From Rathayibacter tritici (GTDB lineage: Bacteria > Actinomycetota > Actinomycetes > Actinomycetales > Microbacteriaceae): a stretch of 50,944 nt of DNA. Location: assembly GCF_002932875.1 (NCBI RefSeq), contig NZ_PSWS01000065.1, positions 1 through 50,944 of the forward strand. The letters run 5' to 3'. The notes beneath the pieces are model-generated. The model searched no databases. It was given only the letters and a program-made list of their open reading frames with translations, and was not told where the DNA came from. Below are positions 8,211-16,775 of this stretch, piece by piece. Numbering within the stretch: the first letter of the stretch is position 1; every line of letters starts with the position of its first letter. Both the position numbers and the translations under genes were made by a program.

Positions 8211-9554
8211 ATGACCGATACCACGGACACCGCCGAGACCGCTGCCGGAAAGGCGTCGCTCAAGCGGGTGATCACCGGACCGCTGCTGTTCGCCTTCATC
8301 GTGGGCGACACGCTCGGGGCGGGCATCTACACGCTGGTCGGCACGATGGCGGAGGACGTCGGTGGCGTGATCTGGCTGCCGCTGCTGATCGCGCTGGTGG
8401 TCGCTCTGCTCACCGCGGGCACTTATGCCGAACTGATCACCAAGTATCCGCACGCCGGCGGCGCGGCGCGCTACGTCGACCGGGCGTTCGGGAAGCCGTA
8501 TCTGTCGTTCCTGATCGGCTTCCTGATGATGGCCTCGGGTATCACGACGGCCGCTTCCCTCGCCAATGCTTTCGCGGGCGACTACCTCGGGGCGCTGCTC
8601 GATGTGCCGCCGATCCCCACCGCGATCGTGTTCCTCGCGATCCTCACCCTCGTGAACCTGCGCGGAGTGAAGGAGTCGCTGACCGCGAACCTGGTCGCCT
8701 CGGTGATCGAGGTGAGTGGCCTCATCATCGTGATCGTCTGCGCCGCGGTGTTCTTCGGAGCCGGAAACGGCGATGCCTCCCGCGTGCTCGAGTTCAACCC
8801 GGATGTCGCTCCGCTGCAGGGCGCGTTCGCCGCCTCCATCGTCGCCTTCTTCTCGTTCCTGGGCTTCGAGGCCGCGGCGAACATGGCTGAGGAGGTGCGA
8901 AACCCCTCGAAGGTGTACCCGCGGGCCCTTTTCGGCGCGCTGATCACCGCGGCCGTGGTCTACCTCCTGATCGCGCTCGGCGCCGTCATCGTGCTGCCGA
9001 ACGACGAACTCGCGGCCTCGAGCGGGCCGCTGCTGGACGTGGTCGCGGCGAGCGGAGTGGCGGTGCCGCCGTGGCTGTTCGGCCTGATCGCGCTGGTCGC
9101 GATCGCGAACGGCGCGCTGCTGTTCATGGTGATGGCCTCGCGGGTCGGCTTCGGGCTGGCGACCTCGGGCCTGCTGCCGAGCGCGTTCGGGAAGGTGCTG
9201 CCCGGCCGCCGCACGCCGTGGGTGTCGATCGTGGTGGTCGGCGGTGTGACGATGCTGCTCAGCCTGATCGGCGACGTCGGGACGCTCGCCGAGACGACGG
9301 TGCTGCTCCTCCTGCTGGTGTTCATCGCGGCGAACGTGTCGGTGCTGGTGCTGAAGAAGGACCGCGTGGGCCACTCCCACTACTCCGTGCCGCGCGTGGT
9401 GCCGGTGCTCGCGATCGTGGCGAGCGTGGTGCTGCTGACACAGCAGACGGGTGTGGTCTGGCTGGCGACGGCGGGGTACGTCGTGGTCGGGACGCTGCTG
9501 TTCCTCGCGACGCGGCTGGGGAAGCGGAAGCACGCCGAGCGCGACGCGAGCTGA
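8211..9554 (+). CDS. APC-superfamily amino acid permease
   Basis: About 447 residues with roughly twelve membrane segments. The first shows the APC hallmark FIVGDTLGAGIYTLVG, and FLGFEAAANMAEEVRNPSK is the conserved TM6/loop motif of amino acid transporters of the CAT/YfnA group. It would import or exchange amino acids across the cytoplasmic membrane. The ATG at 8211 has GGAG about seven bases upstream; an earlier in-frame ATG at 8142 lacks a ribosome binding site. The GNAT gene follows after 23 bases. Confidence 0.88.
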   Translation: MTDTTDTAETAAGKASLKRVITGPLLFAFIVGDTLGAGIYTLVGTMAEDVGGVIWLPLLIALVVALLTAGTYAELITKYPHAGGAARYVDRAFGKPYLSFLIGFLMMASGITTAASLANAFAGDYLGALLDVPPIPTAIVFLAILTLVNLRGVKESLTANLVASVIEVSGLIIVIVCAAVFFGAGNGDASRVLEFNPDVAPLQGAFAASIVAFFSFLGFEAAANMAEEVRNPSKVYPRALFGALITAAVVYLLIALGAVIVLPNDELAASSGPLLDVVAASGVAVPPWLFGLIALVAIANGALLFMVMASRVGFGLATSGLLPSAFGKVLPGRRTPWVSIVVVGGVTMLLSLIGDVGTLAETTVLLLLLVFIAANVSVLVLKKDRVGHSHYSVPRVVPVLAIVASVVLLTQQTGVVWLATAGYVVVGTLLFLATRLGKRKHAERDAS

Positions 9555-9577
9555 TCGCCGACTGCCACAGTGGAGGG

Positions 9578-10045
9578 ATGACCGTCACGCTCGCGCCGAT
9601 GTCCTCCTCCGCTCGCGCCTCGTGGATGCGGGTCCAGCGGTCGGCGTACATCGCCGATCGGATGCGGGCGGGCGACGACGAGGCGGCCGCGACTCGCAAC
9701 GCCGACACCTCGTACGAGAAGTACTTCCCGAACGGCTCCCCCGCCCCAGGGCACGACGTTCTCGACGTCCTGGAGGAGGGGCGCGCCGTCGGGTCGGTGT
9801 GGCTCGGCCCGCACCCGAGCGATCTCGAGGGCGTCTGGTACGTGTGGGACGTGCAGATCGACGCCGCCGAGCGCGGCCGGGGACTCGGCCGGGCGGCGAT
9901 GCTGCTGGCGGAGTCGCACGTCCTGTCTCGCGGAGGCTCCGCCCTCGCGCTGAACGTCTTCGGCTTCACCATGCCGGCCCGGGCGCTGTACGAGTCGCTC
10001 GGCTACGAGACGACGGCGGTGCAGATGCGGAAGGCGCTCGGCTGA
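9578..10045 (+). CDS. GNAT family N-acetyltransferase
   Basis: 155 residues. The acetyl-CoA-binding motif RGRGLGRAAMLLAE is near residue 105, and the C-terminal strand reads ALNVFGFTMPARALYESLGYE, typical of GNAT enzymes acting on small molecules. The substrate cannot be told. The start MTVTLAPM fits this family, although the GGAGG is unusually close to the ATG. It probably shares a transcript with the permease upstream. Confidence 0.85.
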   Translation: MTVTLAPMSSSARASWMRVQRSAYIADRMRAGDDEAAATRNADTSYEKYFPNGSPAPGHDVLDVLEEGRAVGSVWLGPHPSDLEGVWYVWDVQIDAAERGRGLGRAAMLLAESHVLSRGGSALALNVFGFTMPARALYESLGYETTAVQMRKALG

Positions 10046-10067
10046 GCACGCCCGACCCCATGCCCGA

Positions 10068-10270
10068 AGCATCGCGGATCATGCCGGACCGGGAGTGGCG
10101 CTCGCGTCGAGGGCCGCCCGTTCCTCCTCCGTCAGCCTCACCGGCACGACCTGCGAAGCGGCGGCTCCGCGACCGGGACGCCCGCGACCGCGCTGCTTCA
10201 GGGCGGCCGCATCATCACCGGCTTCGGCCTCGGCAGCCCAGGCAGCACTTTGCGCCTCGGTCACCGGCAC
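10068..10270 (-). pseudogene. Frameshifted ribbon-helix-helix antitoxin-like gene
   Basis: The frame from GTG 10270 gives VTEAQSAAWAAEAEAG, RGRGRPGRG and VVPVRLTEEERAALDA, the layout of small actinobacterial ribbon-helix-helix (CopG-like) proteins, then stops at 10079. The missing second helix (ERHSRSGMIRDAS, matching the usual SRSE.IR.AL pattern) is visible in another frame just downstream at about 10068-10103, so a frameshift has broken the gene. Its end also runs into the GNAT gene. No partner toxin is present. Confidence 0.68.
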
Positions 10271-10328
10271 GCCGTCGACGGTCCCTTCTCCCGCCAGGGG
10301 AATAATCGTGTCCCTAGGAAAGGGCGGC

Positions 10329-10682
10329 TCAGCCCTGCGCGAAGGCGGACGCCAGCACGGTGCCGCCGACGAGGACGGCGACGGCGGTGGCGTAGTAGCC
10401 GAGGATCAGCGCGAAGACGGTCAGGCCCCAGCCGGCCTCGCCGGTGCGGCGGATCTGCGCGCGGGCGAGGTGGCCGCCGACGACTCCGGCGAGACCGACG
10501 ACAAACGAGAGCACGAACGCCGTGATGGCCAGCGGATTCACGTTCGGGTCGGTGACGAGGCCGGCCTCGCGGCGGGCGCGGCCCTGCACGAGGGCGACCG
10601 GGAGGCCTACCGCCAGCAGGATGACGGGCGAGAGGATGACGAAGATGATGAGCAGGTGCCAGCCCTGCAGCCCGGCGAACAT
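10329..10682 (-). CDS. DUF4190-type membrane protein
   Basis: 117 residues, starting MFAGLQGWHLL. There are three hydrophobic segments (about 8-32, 50-75, 85-112), the last two bracketing HLARAQIRRTGEAGWGLTV, which matches the DUF4190 pattern GHIAL.QI..TGE.G.GLA. Probably an integral membrane protein of unknown role. A degenerate copy of part of it lies at 10847-10939. Confidence 0.72.
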   Translation of the reverse strand: MFAGLQGWHLLIIFVILSPVILLAVGLPVALVQGRARREAGLVTDPNVNPLAITAFVLSFVVGLAGVVGGHLARAQIRRTGEAGWGLTVFALILGYYATAVAVLVGGTVLASAFAQG

Positions 10683-10846
10683 ACATCGAGGGTAGCGGGA
10701 CGCGGGGGTCAGGCGGTCCGTTCGATCAGGTTCGCCTCGTCCGTGGCGAGCTGGCGGGCCTTGACTCGCGAGCCGCGTTGATCCGGGCGACGTCGGCTTC
10801 GCGACAGACGCGCTCGATCTCCTCTGCGCCGAGCGCCTCGATGTTT

Positions 10847-10939
10847 TCAGCAGTTGAGGAACAGCCCAAGAGCGGCGAGGCCCCAACCGGCCTCGCGGTG
10901 CGCGCGACCCTGCGTCACAGCGATCGGGACGCCGATCAT
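10847..10939 (-). pseudogene. Remnant duplicate of the DUF4190 gene
   Basis: The minus strand reads GVPIAVTQGRAHREAGWGLAAL before a stop. This fuses two separate parts of the neighbouring protein (GLPVALVQGRARREAG and EAGWGLTVFALI), so it is a duplicated copy with an internal deletion. The 160 bases between it and 10682 hold only short unrecognised remnants. Confidence 0.6.
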
Positions 10940-10940
10940 C

Positions 10941-11168
10941 GAACCGGATCTGCGGTACGACCCGGCTGAGCACCGGATCGTCTTCGACCGCGCGAACTAC
11001 CACGACAAGAAGGGGCGCGAGAACACTTCGAAGCTCGGGCTCCGCTACAGCGACGAGGATCTGCTCGCGTATGTCCGCAACATCTCCACGGTGCTGCTGA
11101 CGCGCGGGATCAGGGCGACGTACGTGTGCGATGCCGCGCTACGCGACCATCTCGCGCCTTACTTCTGA
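10941..11168 (+). pseudogene. C-terminal fragment of a DUF2075 helicase-like gene
   Basis: The frame reads EPDLRYDPAEHRIVFDRANY, then HDKKGRENTSKLG and AYVRNISTVLLTRGIRATYV, ending CDAALRDHLAPYF. This is the typical C-terminus of DUF2075 (AAA/helicase, Schlafen-associated) proteins, where RANYHDKKGRENN and YxVLLTRGIRGTYVYVCD are conserved. All ATPase motifs are missing because the upstream sequence is the DUF4190 remnant. In the last motif a YV pair expected before CD is also lost. Confidence 0.68.
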
Positions 11169-11205
11169 CGAACGAGTCCGCCCGTCTTGCGTCGTGATGA
11201 TGCTC

Positions 11206-11257
11206 AACAAAAGGAAACACCGCGACCTGCGTGGGAAATGCCACACACGCCGCGGTG
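11206..11257 (-). terminator. Rho-independent terminator of the LytM-like gene
   Basis: Read on the minus strand, CACCGCG (11251-11257) pairs with CGCGGTG (11218-11224), with a further TGTGTGG/CCCACGCA inner stem, followed directly by the T-rich tract TTTCCTTTTGTT (11206-11217). It lies about 75 bases after the stop of the minus-strand gene at 11334. Confidence 0.72.
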
Positions 11258-11333
11258 CTTCGCCGCATGCACGCTCCATCACAGTGAGACACCACAATGA
11301 AGCGACAGGACTAGCGCGTTCGTCGGTGCGTGA

Positions 11334-12233
11334 CTACCGCATCTTCTCGAAGGCCGACTTGATGTTCGTGTACTCCGCCTGAGTCACCCGCACTGCTTCG
11401 AACGAGTAATTGGCCTTGCGCTGGGCCAGAATCTTATTCATCGAACTCTGGAATACGTTCCAGTACCCCCGATTGCTGGGAGCGATCTCCTGATAGAGGA
11501 GACCGCCACCGAAGATCGCGATCCACTTGTCACTCGCAGCGCCAGTCTCCTCGCATACCACAGCCATTGCCATATCGTCATCCTCCATAGTGATCGTTTC
11601 AATGGGCGAAACAGGAACGTTCCCCACTGTGTTCGTAATGAATTTCGTCATGTCCACGCGACGACCCTGCGCGTCGAGGCCATGAACATGCAGATGCGTG
11701 TCTCCGCCATTGTCGTTGCCGTCAACAGAAGCGCCGGACTTGCCGATGTACTCGCCGACCTCTTTGTGTCCCGCCGAACCAAACTGGGCCTGGTGTTGAA
11801 CAACGATGGCGACCATCGGCCCTGCCGCTTCAGGCGGCACCGACTCAGCCGCAAGGACACGATTGATCGGAGTGTCGAGGATGAGAATGGAGCGCCGACC
11901 GGCAGTTCCCACCCATCCCGCGGCGAATTCGCCGGAGCCTCCGGAAGTCCTGAGCGTCCCTGCAGCCGGAGCGACCAGATCGGTACCGTAGGCCAGAGGG
12001 TAGTCTATTCCGCCCTGACTGTACTCCGCGTGCTCTCTCCACGTGCCGGTAATGCGATAATCGGCCCACGGATTATACGGCTGCACCGCCGCATTCGCTC
12101 GCGGCGCATCACCGACGATGGAGACTCCGACGGCAGTTGCAGCCGCTCCGATCCCAAGGCCCAGAAACATTCTTCGCCGAACGGAGACCATAATCTGGTC
12201 GACGCTGGCAGACGCGCCAATGGATTCGTCCAA
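11334..12233 (-). CDS. Tat-exported LytM/M23-like protein
   Basis: About 299 residues. A twin-arginine signal ([16 protein letters not shown], cleavage probably after PRANA) precedes a domain resembling M23 peptidases: GGIDYPLAYGTDLVAPAAG corresponds to the HxGxD strand, and THLHVHG carries the HxH zinc ligands. The first zinc-binding His is replaced (SQGGID), so peptidase activity is doubtful. The C-terminal 90 residues are unrecognised. TTG 12233 is chosen because AAAGGGGGG lies six bases upstream; the frame is open to 12329. Base composition is clearly lower in GC than the neighbours, suggesting transfer together with the surrounding remnants. Confidence 0.62.
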   Translation of the reverse strand: MDESIGASASVDQIMVSVRRRMFLGLGIGAAATAVGVSIVGDAPRANAAVQPYNPWADYRITGTWREHAEYSQGGIDYPLAYGTDLVAPAAGTLRTSGGSGEFAAGWVGTAGRRSILILDTPINRVLAAESVPPEAAGPMVAIVVQHQAQFGSAGHKEVGEYIGKSGASVDGNDNGGDTHLHVHGLDAQGRRVDMTKFITNTVGNVPVSPIETITMEDDDMAMAVVCEETGAASDKWIAIFGGGLLYQEIAPSNRGYWNVFQSSMNKILAQRKANYSFEAVRVTQAEYTNIKSAFEKMR

Positions 12234-12819
12234 TTGCACCCCCCTTTCTCTCGAGATTGACATTCCGCGACAAAAATTTCCTCGGCCGGCAACCCGACCG
12301 CACATGTTTGTCGCGTCGTCATCGACCATATCACCTTTTCAAGGCTCGACAGAGTCCTCATAAGGAGGGACCCTTTGGGGTACAAACGGATGGAACCCGG
12401 AGCGGAAATCGAGTTACGGATCCCGACGCCCTAGAGCACTTACCTTCATGCACCGCTCGGACTTGGCGCGACTACGCGCCATCGGTCGACCATCTCGATA
12501 TTAGGTTCGCTCGCTCTTCTTCTGACCATGCGAACGGCAACTCCCCGCCTTGAACGGAATAGCCTCATGCACCTCCGCCCTGTTTCGGCGGACTATCCGG
12601 CTCCGACGTCGCTCCCACCAACCAACGATTGATCAGCGTCTACCACCGCGCGGTTCGGAGTCGAGAAGCGCGCCGCGCCCCTTCTCTGCACGCAGGGTCG
12701 CGGACACGCCCACGGCGTGCGTGTCGGATCCGATGGTCCGATCGACGGGCGACCGGAACGAGGCGAAGACGCCGCCGGCCATCGCATCATGGGGTGTTTG
12801 ACGCGGCACCGAAATCGAG
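12234..12819. other. Gene-free, lower-GC intergenic stretch
   Basis: Nearly 600 bases without a supportable gene. Short open frames exist on both strands but show no ribosome binding site or recognisable domain. It lies between the LytM-like gene and the tRNA-Gln and probably holds decayed mobile-element DNA. Confidence 0.5.
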
Positions 12820-12845
12820 AAGCCCCGGCGATCCCGCCGGGGCTT
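12820..12845. terminator. Hairpin downstream of tRNA-Gln
   Basis: A perfect 11-bp stem AAGCCCCGGCG / CGCCGGGGCTT with a four-base loop (ATCC). It lies 55 bases beyond the 3' end of the minus-strand tRNA and looks like its transcription terminator, possibly bidirectional. Confidence 0.75.
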
Positions 12846-12899
12846 ATGACGTGCACGAACGTCGGTCAACGCGATCCATCGCTTTTGCGAAGCCGCGCA

Positions 12900-12974
12900 T
12901 GGCTGGGGTACCTGGACTCGAACCAAGAACAACTGAACCAGAATCAGCCGTGTTGCCAATTACACCATACCCCA
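12900..12974 (-). tRNA. tRNA-Gln (anticodon CTG)
   Basis: On the minus strand the sequence folds as a cloverleaf: acceptor TGGGGTA with TACCCCA, anticodon stem GCTGA/TCAGT around the loop TTCTGGT (anticodon CTG, reading CAG), T-arm with GGTTCGAGTCC, discriminator G and an encoded CCA (12900-12902). U1-A72 is characteristic of bacterial tRNA-Gln. The region on its 3' side is full of gene fragments, fitting use as an integration site. Confidence 0.95.
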
Positions 12975-13065
12975 ATGGTCATCCGGGGGTGACCCCGGGA
13001 CCAGGCGGCGACCGGATCGAGACCCGAGCGCCGAGAGACGACAGTACCCTACCGACGGACCCCGC

Positions 13066-14046
13066 TCAAATCGACCCGCGGACCACAGACCCCTCCGACT
13101 CCGGAGCGGCCTCGCCGAGGCGGGCGCGCACGAGATCGCGGTTGATCGCAGAGGCGACCTGCGCACCCGACCCGGCGGCGACGATCAGCTGCTGCGGCCC
13201 GGGAGGGGTGACCTCGCCCGCGGCGTACAGGCCCGGCACGGAGGTGCGGCCGCCCGCATCCACGCGGAGGAAGCCGTCGGCGTCGCGCTCGGGGCCGGCG
13301 GCGTCGAGGTAGTCGAGCACGGGCGTCCACACGGGGCGGACGAAGGCTCCCGTCCGCGGGACGACGTCACCATCGGCAAGCAGCACGCCGGTCATCTCGG
13401 CCCGCTCCCCCGCCAGGTCGGCGACGGGCCGGCGGTCGACGCGGATGCCGATGGAGGCGAGGAGCGACTCGTCGGCGTCGCTGACGACTCCGACTCCGTT
13501 GGTGAAGACGATCAGGTCGGTCGACCACTGCGAGAGGAGCATGGCCCGCTCGGCGAGGTCGTCGGTCTCGCCGATCAGGGCGAGCGCCTCCCCCGCCTTC
13601 TCGTAGCCGTCGCACTCCATGCAGCTGTGCACGGCGGTGCCGTAGTAGGCGCGCAGGCTCGGCAGCGCGGGCGGCGTCTCGAGCAGCCCGGCGGCGACGA
13701 CGACGGCGGTGGCGAGAACCGATCGGTCGGCGCTGCCGCGCACGCCGCGGGCGCCGACGACGAATTCGCCGCCGGAGCGCTCGACGGAGGTGACCAGCGC
13801 GTTGTGCACCTCGGCGGCCTCGTAGCGCTCGAACTCCTCGCGGCCGAGACGGCGCAGCTCCAGCGGCGAGATGCCGTCGCGGGTGAGGAAGCCGTGCGAG
13901 TGCAGGGTGGCGGCATTGCGCGGGCGGTTGCTGTCGAGCAGCAGGACGCTGCGGCGCGCGCGGACGAGATTGAGCGCGGTCGAGATCCCGGCCGGTCCCC
14001 CTCCGATCACGACGACGTCGTAGTGGCCGCCGACCGTCTCCGCCAC
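13066..14046 (-). CDS. Thioredoxin-reductase-like FAD/NAD(P) oxidoreductase
   Basis: 326 residues. FAD-binding VVIGGGPAGISTALNL is at residues 11-26, a CMEC pair near residue 140 takes the place of the CATC redox centre of thioredoxin reductase, and PGLYAAGEVTPPGPQQLIVAAGSG is the C-terminal FAD motif. This group includes small TrxB-like proteins of unknown electron acceptor. The NADPH motif GxGxxG is degenerate (ALIGETDDLAERAM). The GTG start lies two bases after the gltX stop, so translation is probably coupled. Confidence 0.82.
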   Translation of the reverse strand: MAETVGGHYDVVVIGGGPAGISTALNLVRARRSVLLLDSNRPRNAATLHSHGFLTRDGISPLELRRLGREEFERYEAAEVHNALVTSVERSGGEFVVGARGVRGSADRSVLATAVVVAAGLLETPPALPSLRAYYGTAVHSCMECDGYEKAGEALALIGETDDLAERAMLLSQWSTDLIVFTNGVGVVSDADESLLASIGIRVDRRPVADLAGERAEMTGVLLADGDVVPRTGAFVRPVWTPVLDYLDAAGPERDADGFLRVDAGGRTSVPGLYAAGEVTPPGPQQLIVAAGSGAQVASAINRDLVRARLGEAAPESEGSVVRGSI

Positions 14047-14048
14047 GA

Positions 14049-15593
14049 TCAGGCCTGCCGGGAGGCGCCGAGGCGATCGAGGCGGGCGATCGACTCCTGC
14101 TTGCCGAGGATCTCCATCGACTCGAACAGCGGCGGCGAGACGCGGCGGCCCGAGATCGCGGTGCGCAACGGCCCGTAGGCGAGGCGCGGCTTCAAGCCGA
14201 GTCCCTCGATCAGCGCGGAGGCGAGCGCCTCCTGGATCGCGGCGGTCAGCCACTCCGACTCCGGAACCAGCTCGAGCGCGCCGACGGAGGCGGCGAGCAC
14301 CTCGCCGGCGTTCGCGGGCAGGCCCTTGAGCGCGTCCTCGTCATAGCTGAGCGCGGCGGCCGTGGTGAAGAGGAAGCCGAGCATGCCGGGGGCCTCACCC
14401 AGCAGGCCGATCCGCTCCTGGACGAGCGGCGCGGCGGCGGCGAGGACCGCGCGCTGCTCGGCCGTCGGCTCGCCGCCCAGCACACCGGCGGCGATGAGAT
14501 ACGGGATCGTCCGCTCGGTGAAGTCGTCGACGGCGAGGAGGCGGATGTGGTCGCCGTTGATCGACTCCGCCTTTTTGAGGTCGAAGCGCGCGGGGTTGGG
14601 GTTCACGTCGGCCACGTCGAAGGCGGCGATCATCTCGTCGATCGAGAACACGTCGCGGTCGTGGGTGAGCGACCAGCCGAGCAGGGCGAGGTAGTTGACC
14701 AGGCCCTCCGGGATGAAGCCGCGGTCGCGGTGGTGGAAGAGGTTCGAGGACGGGTCGCGCTTGGAGAGCTTCTTGTTGCCCTCGCCCATCACGTACGGGA
14801 GGTGACCGAAGCGCGGGACGAAGCTCGTCACTCCGATGTCGATCAGCGCGTGGTACAGCGCGATCTGGCGGGCGGTCGAGGGCAGGATGTCCTCGCCGCG
14901 GAGCACGTGGGTGATCTGCATCATCGCGTCGTCGACCGGGTTCACCAGCGTGTACAGCGGCTGTCCGTTGGGGCGGACGACGACGAAGTCGCTGAAGGAG
15001 CCCGCGGGGAAGGTGATCGGGCCGCGGACCAGGTCGTCAAAGGACAGATCAGCGTCCGGTACGCGCAGGCGCAACGCCGGGGCTCGACCCTCGGCGCGGA
15101 AGGCGGCGCGCTGCTCCTCGGTGAGGTCGCGGTCGTGGTTGTCGTAGCCGTGCTGCGTGGCGCGGCCGGCCGCCTCGTTGCGCGCGTCGATCTCCTCCGC
15201 CGTGGAGTAGCTCTCGTAGAGGTGGCCGGACGCCGTCAGGCGCGCGATCACGTCGAGGTAGACATCGGTGCGCTCGGACTGGCGGTACGGGCCGTGCGGG
15301 CCGCCGACTCCGACTCCCTCGTCCCAGTCGAGTTTCAGCCAGCGCAGGGCGTCGAGGATCTGCTCGACGCTCTCCTCGCTGTCGCGCGCGGCATCGGTGT
15401 CCTCGATGCGGAAGACGAAGGTGCCGCCGGTGTGGCGCGCGTACGCCCAGTTGAACAGGGCGGTGCGGATCAGGCCGACGTGCGGCGTCCCGGTCGGCGA
15501 CGGGCAGAAGCGGACGCGGACGTCGCTCCCGGTCGCGGTTGTGAACGGGTGCGCGTTGCTCGCGCGGTTCAGGGGCGGGGTGAGCTCAGACAT
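14049..15593 (-). CDS. gltX: Glutamate--tRNA ligase
   Basis: 514 residues, a class I aminoacyl-tRNA synthetase. The HIGH-type motif is [20 protein letters not shown] (about 31-50) and the KMSKS-type motif is KLSKRDPSS (about 273-281). It charges tRNA-Glu; in actinobacteria lacking GlnRS, it also mischarges tRNA-Gln for amidation by GatCAB. A tRNA-Gln gene lies 1.1 kb downstream on the same strand. The start ATG follows a GC-rich leader; no terminator separates it from the oxidoreductase gene. Confidence 0.95.
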   Translation of the reverse strand: MSELTPPLNRASNAHPFTTATGSDVRVRFCPSPTGTPHVGLIRTALFNWAYARHTGGTFVFRIEDTDAARDSEESVEQILDALRWLKLDWDEGVGVGGPHGPYRQSERTDVYLDVIARLTASGHLYESYSTAEEIDARNEAAGRATQHGYDNHDRDLTEEQRAAFRAEGRAPALRLRVPDADLSFDDLVRGPITFPAGSFSDFVVVRPNGQPLYTLVNPVDDAMMQITHVLRGEDILPSTARQIALYHALIDIGVTSFVPRFGHLPYVMGEGNKKLSKRDPSSNLFHHRDRGFIPEGLVNYLALLGWSLTHDRDVFSIDEMIAAFDVADVNPNPARFDLKKAESINGDHIRLLAVDDFTERTIPYLIAAGVLGGEPTAEQRAVLAAAAPLVQERIGLLGEAPGMLGFLFTTAAALSYDEDALKGLPANAGEVLAASVGALELVPESEWLTAAIQEALASALIEGLGLKPRLAYGPLRTAISGRRVSPPLFESMEILGKQESIARLDRLGASRQA

Positions 15594-15809
15594 ACGGGGA
15601 TGATCCTACCGGCGGGAGGCGGGACGGCGCCCGGGATCGCGGGGCTGCGGGTGCTGCTTCTACCGCGAAGCACTGCTCCGAGTCAACGGACTCCCGGAGC
15701 GAGCAGGAGCAGTGGTGCGCTGACCTCTGGGCCTCTCGTCGAGGGGGTCCGAGCGCCGCACCGCAGGCCGCGCCGGGCCTTCGCGCAAGCGCGCCCGGAA
15801 GGAGCACTG

Positions 15810-16775
15810 ATGAGCACGATCGACACCGGCACCGGCCGTCCGAGCATCCTCACCGAAGCGGCACGGGAGGAGAAGGATGCCCGCACGCTCGCGCTCTTCC
15901 AGGCCGCGGTCAGCGCGGAGGCTGCGGAGGGCGACCGGATTCGCGAGCGCATAGTACTCGACCATCTCGGCCTCGCCGAGGCGATGGCGCACCGGATCTC
16001 GCGGGGAGGCGGCGCCCGCGCAGGAGGATCCCCGGGAGGGGGCGCCCACCCAGGTGGCGCCCCTGCAGGAGGTGCCCACGCGGGAGGAGCCCATGCAGGA
16101 GGTGACTGGGCGGATCTGCGCCAGGTCGCCTATGTGGGCCTGGTCAAGGCCGCCCGCCGCTTCACTCCGGATCGCGGCGAGAGCTTCGCTGCCTTCGCCG
16201 TCCCCACGATCACCGGCGAGCTCAAGCGACACCTCCGCGACCTCGGCTGGATGATCCGCCCGCCGCGCGGGGTGCAGGAGCTGCACCGCCGCTCGGCGGT
16301 CGTCGCCGACGAGCTCGCGCAGGAATTCGGCCGCCACCCCACCGACCACGAGATCGCACGACGCCTCGGCGTCGACGCCGCCGACGTCGCAGACGCGCGC
16401 TCGGCCGGACATCCGCTCTCGCTGGACGAGACCGTGGGCGAGGGCGGCGCGGGTCTGGGCGACACGCTCGGCGGCGAGGACGCGCGCCTTGTCGAGATCG
16501 ACCGGCGGCACGGGCTCGCCGAGGCTCTGGCCGAACTCGAGGAGGGACAGCGCGAGCTCCTGCGGATGCGCTTCGTCGAGGAGCGCACCCAGCAGCAGAT
16601 CGCCGATGCGCTGGGGACGACGCAGATGCAGGTTTCGCGCCTGCAGCGCCGCATCCTCGCGCAGCTCGCCGACCGGCTCGGTGCCCCCTCGCGCAACCAT
16701 CAGCCGCGCGCGGCCCGGGCTCGGGTGGCCACGGTCACACCGGTGCGCCCGACGACGCGGCTGAAGTCCGCCTGA
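15810..16775 (+). CDS. SigB/SigF-type RNA polymerase sigma factor with repeat insertion
   Basis: 321 residues. Region 2 (DLRQVAYVGLVKAARRF, FAAFAVPTITGELKRHLRD, WMIRPPRGVQEL), region 3 (ELAQEFGRHPTDHEIARRLG) and region 4 (LRMRFVEERTQQQIADALG, MQVSRLQRRIL) match the general-stress SigB/SigF/SigG subfamily. Unusually, a Gly/Ala/His tract of about 35 residues (GGGAR, AGGSP, GGGAH, PGGAP and so on) interrupts region 2 between LAEAMAHRISRG and WADLRQVAYVG. The ATG has AAGGAG six bases upstream. No anti-sigma gene is adjacent. The 3' end overlaps the convergent glycosyltransferase by 41 bases. Matching promoters lie 1 kb away at the heptose locus. Confidence 0.9.
   Translation: MSTIDTGTGRPSILTEAAREEKDARTLALFQAAVSAEAAEGDRIRERIVLDHLGLAEAMAHRISRGGGARAGGSPGGGAHPGGAPAGGAHAGGAHAGGDWADLRQVAYVGLVKAARRFTPDRGESFAAFAVPTITGELKRHLRDLGWMIRPPRGVQELHRRSAVVADELAQEFGRHPTDHEIARRLGVDAADVADARSAGHPLSLDETVGEGGAGLGDTLGGEDARLVEIDRRHGLAEALAELEEGQRELLRMRFVEERTQQQIADALGTTQMQVSRLQRRILAQLADRLGAPSRNHQPRAARARVATVTPVRPTTRLKSA
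16021..16110 (+). repeat. 15-bp in-frame minisatellite in the sigma factor gene
   Basis: Six consecutive 15-base units related to CAGGAGGTGCCCACG, each encoding five residues like AGGAH. Because the unit length is a multiple of three, gain or loss of units would change the length of the linker without breaking the frame. Confidence 0.8.

Noticed and set aside
8040-9533. A 497-residue His/Arg/Gln-rich frame opposite the permease
   Set aside because: Composition is that of the complement of a membrane protein; the permease has clear family motifs.
12717-12992. A 91-residue plus-strand open frame containing GYLDSNQEQLNQNQ
   Set aside because: It is the antisense of the tRNA-Gln gene, a well-known source of false proteins.
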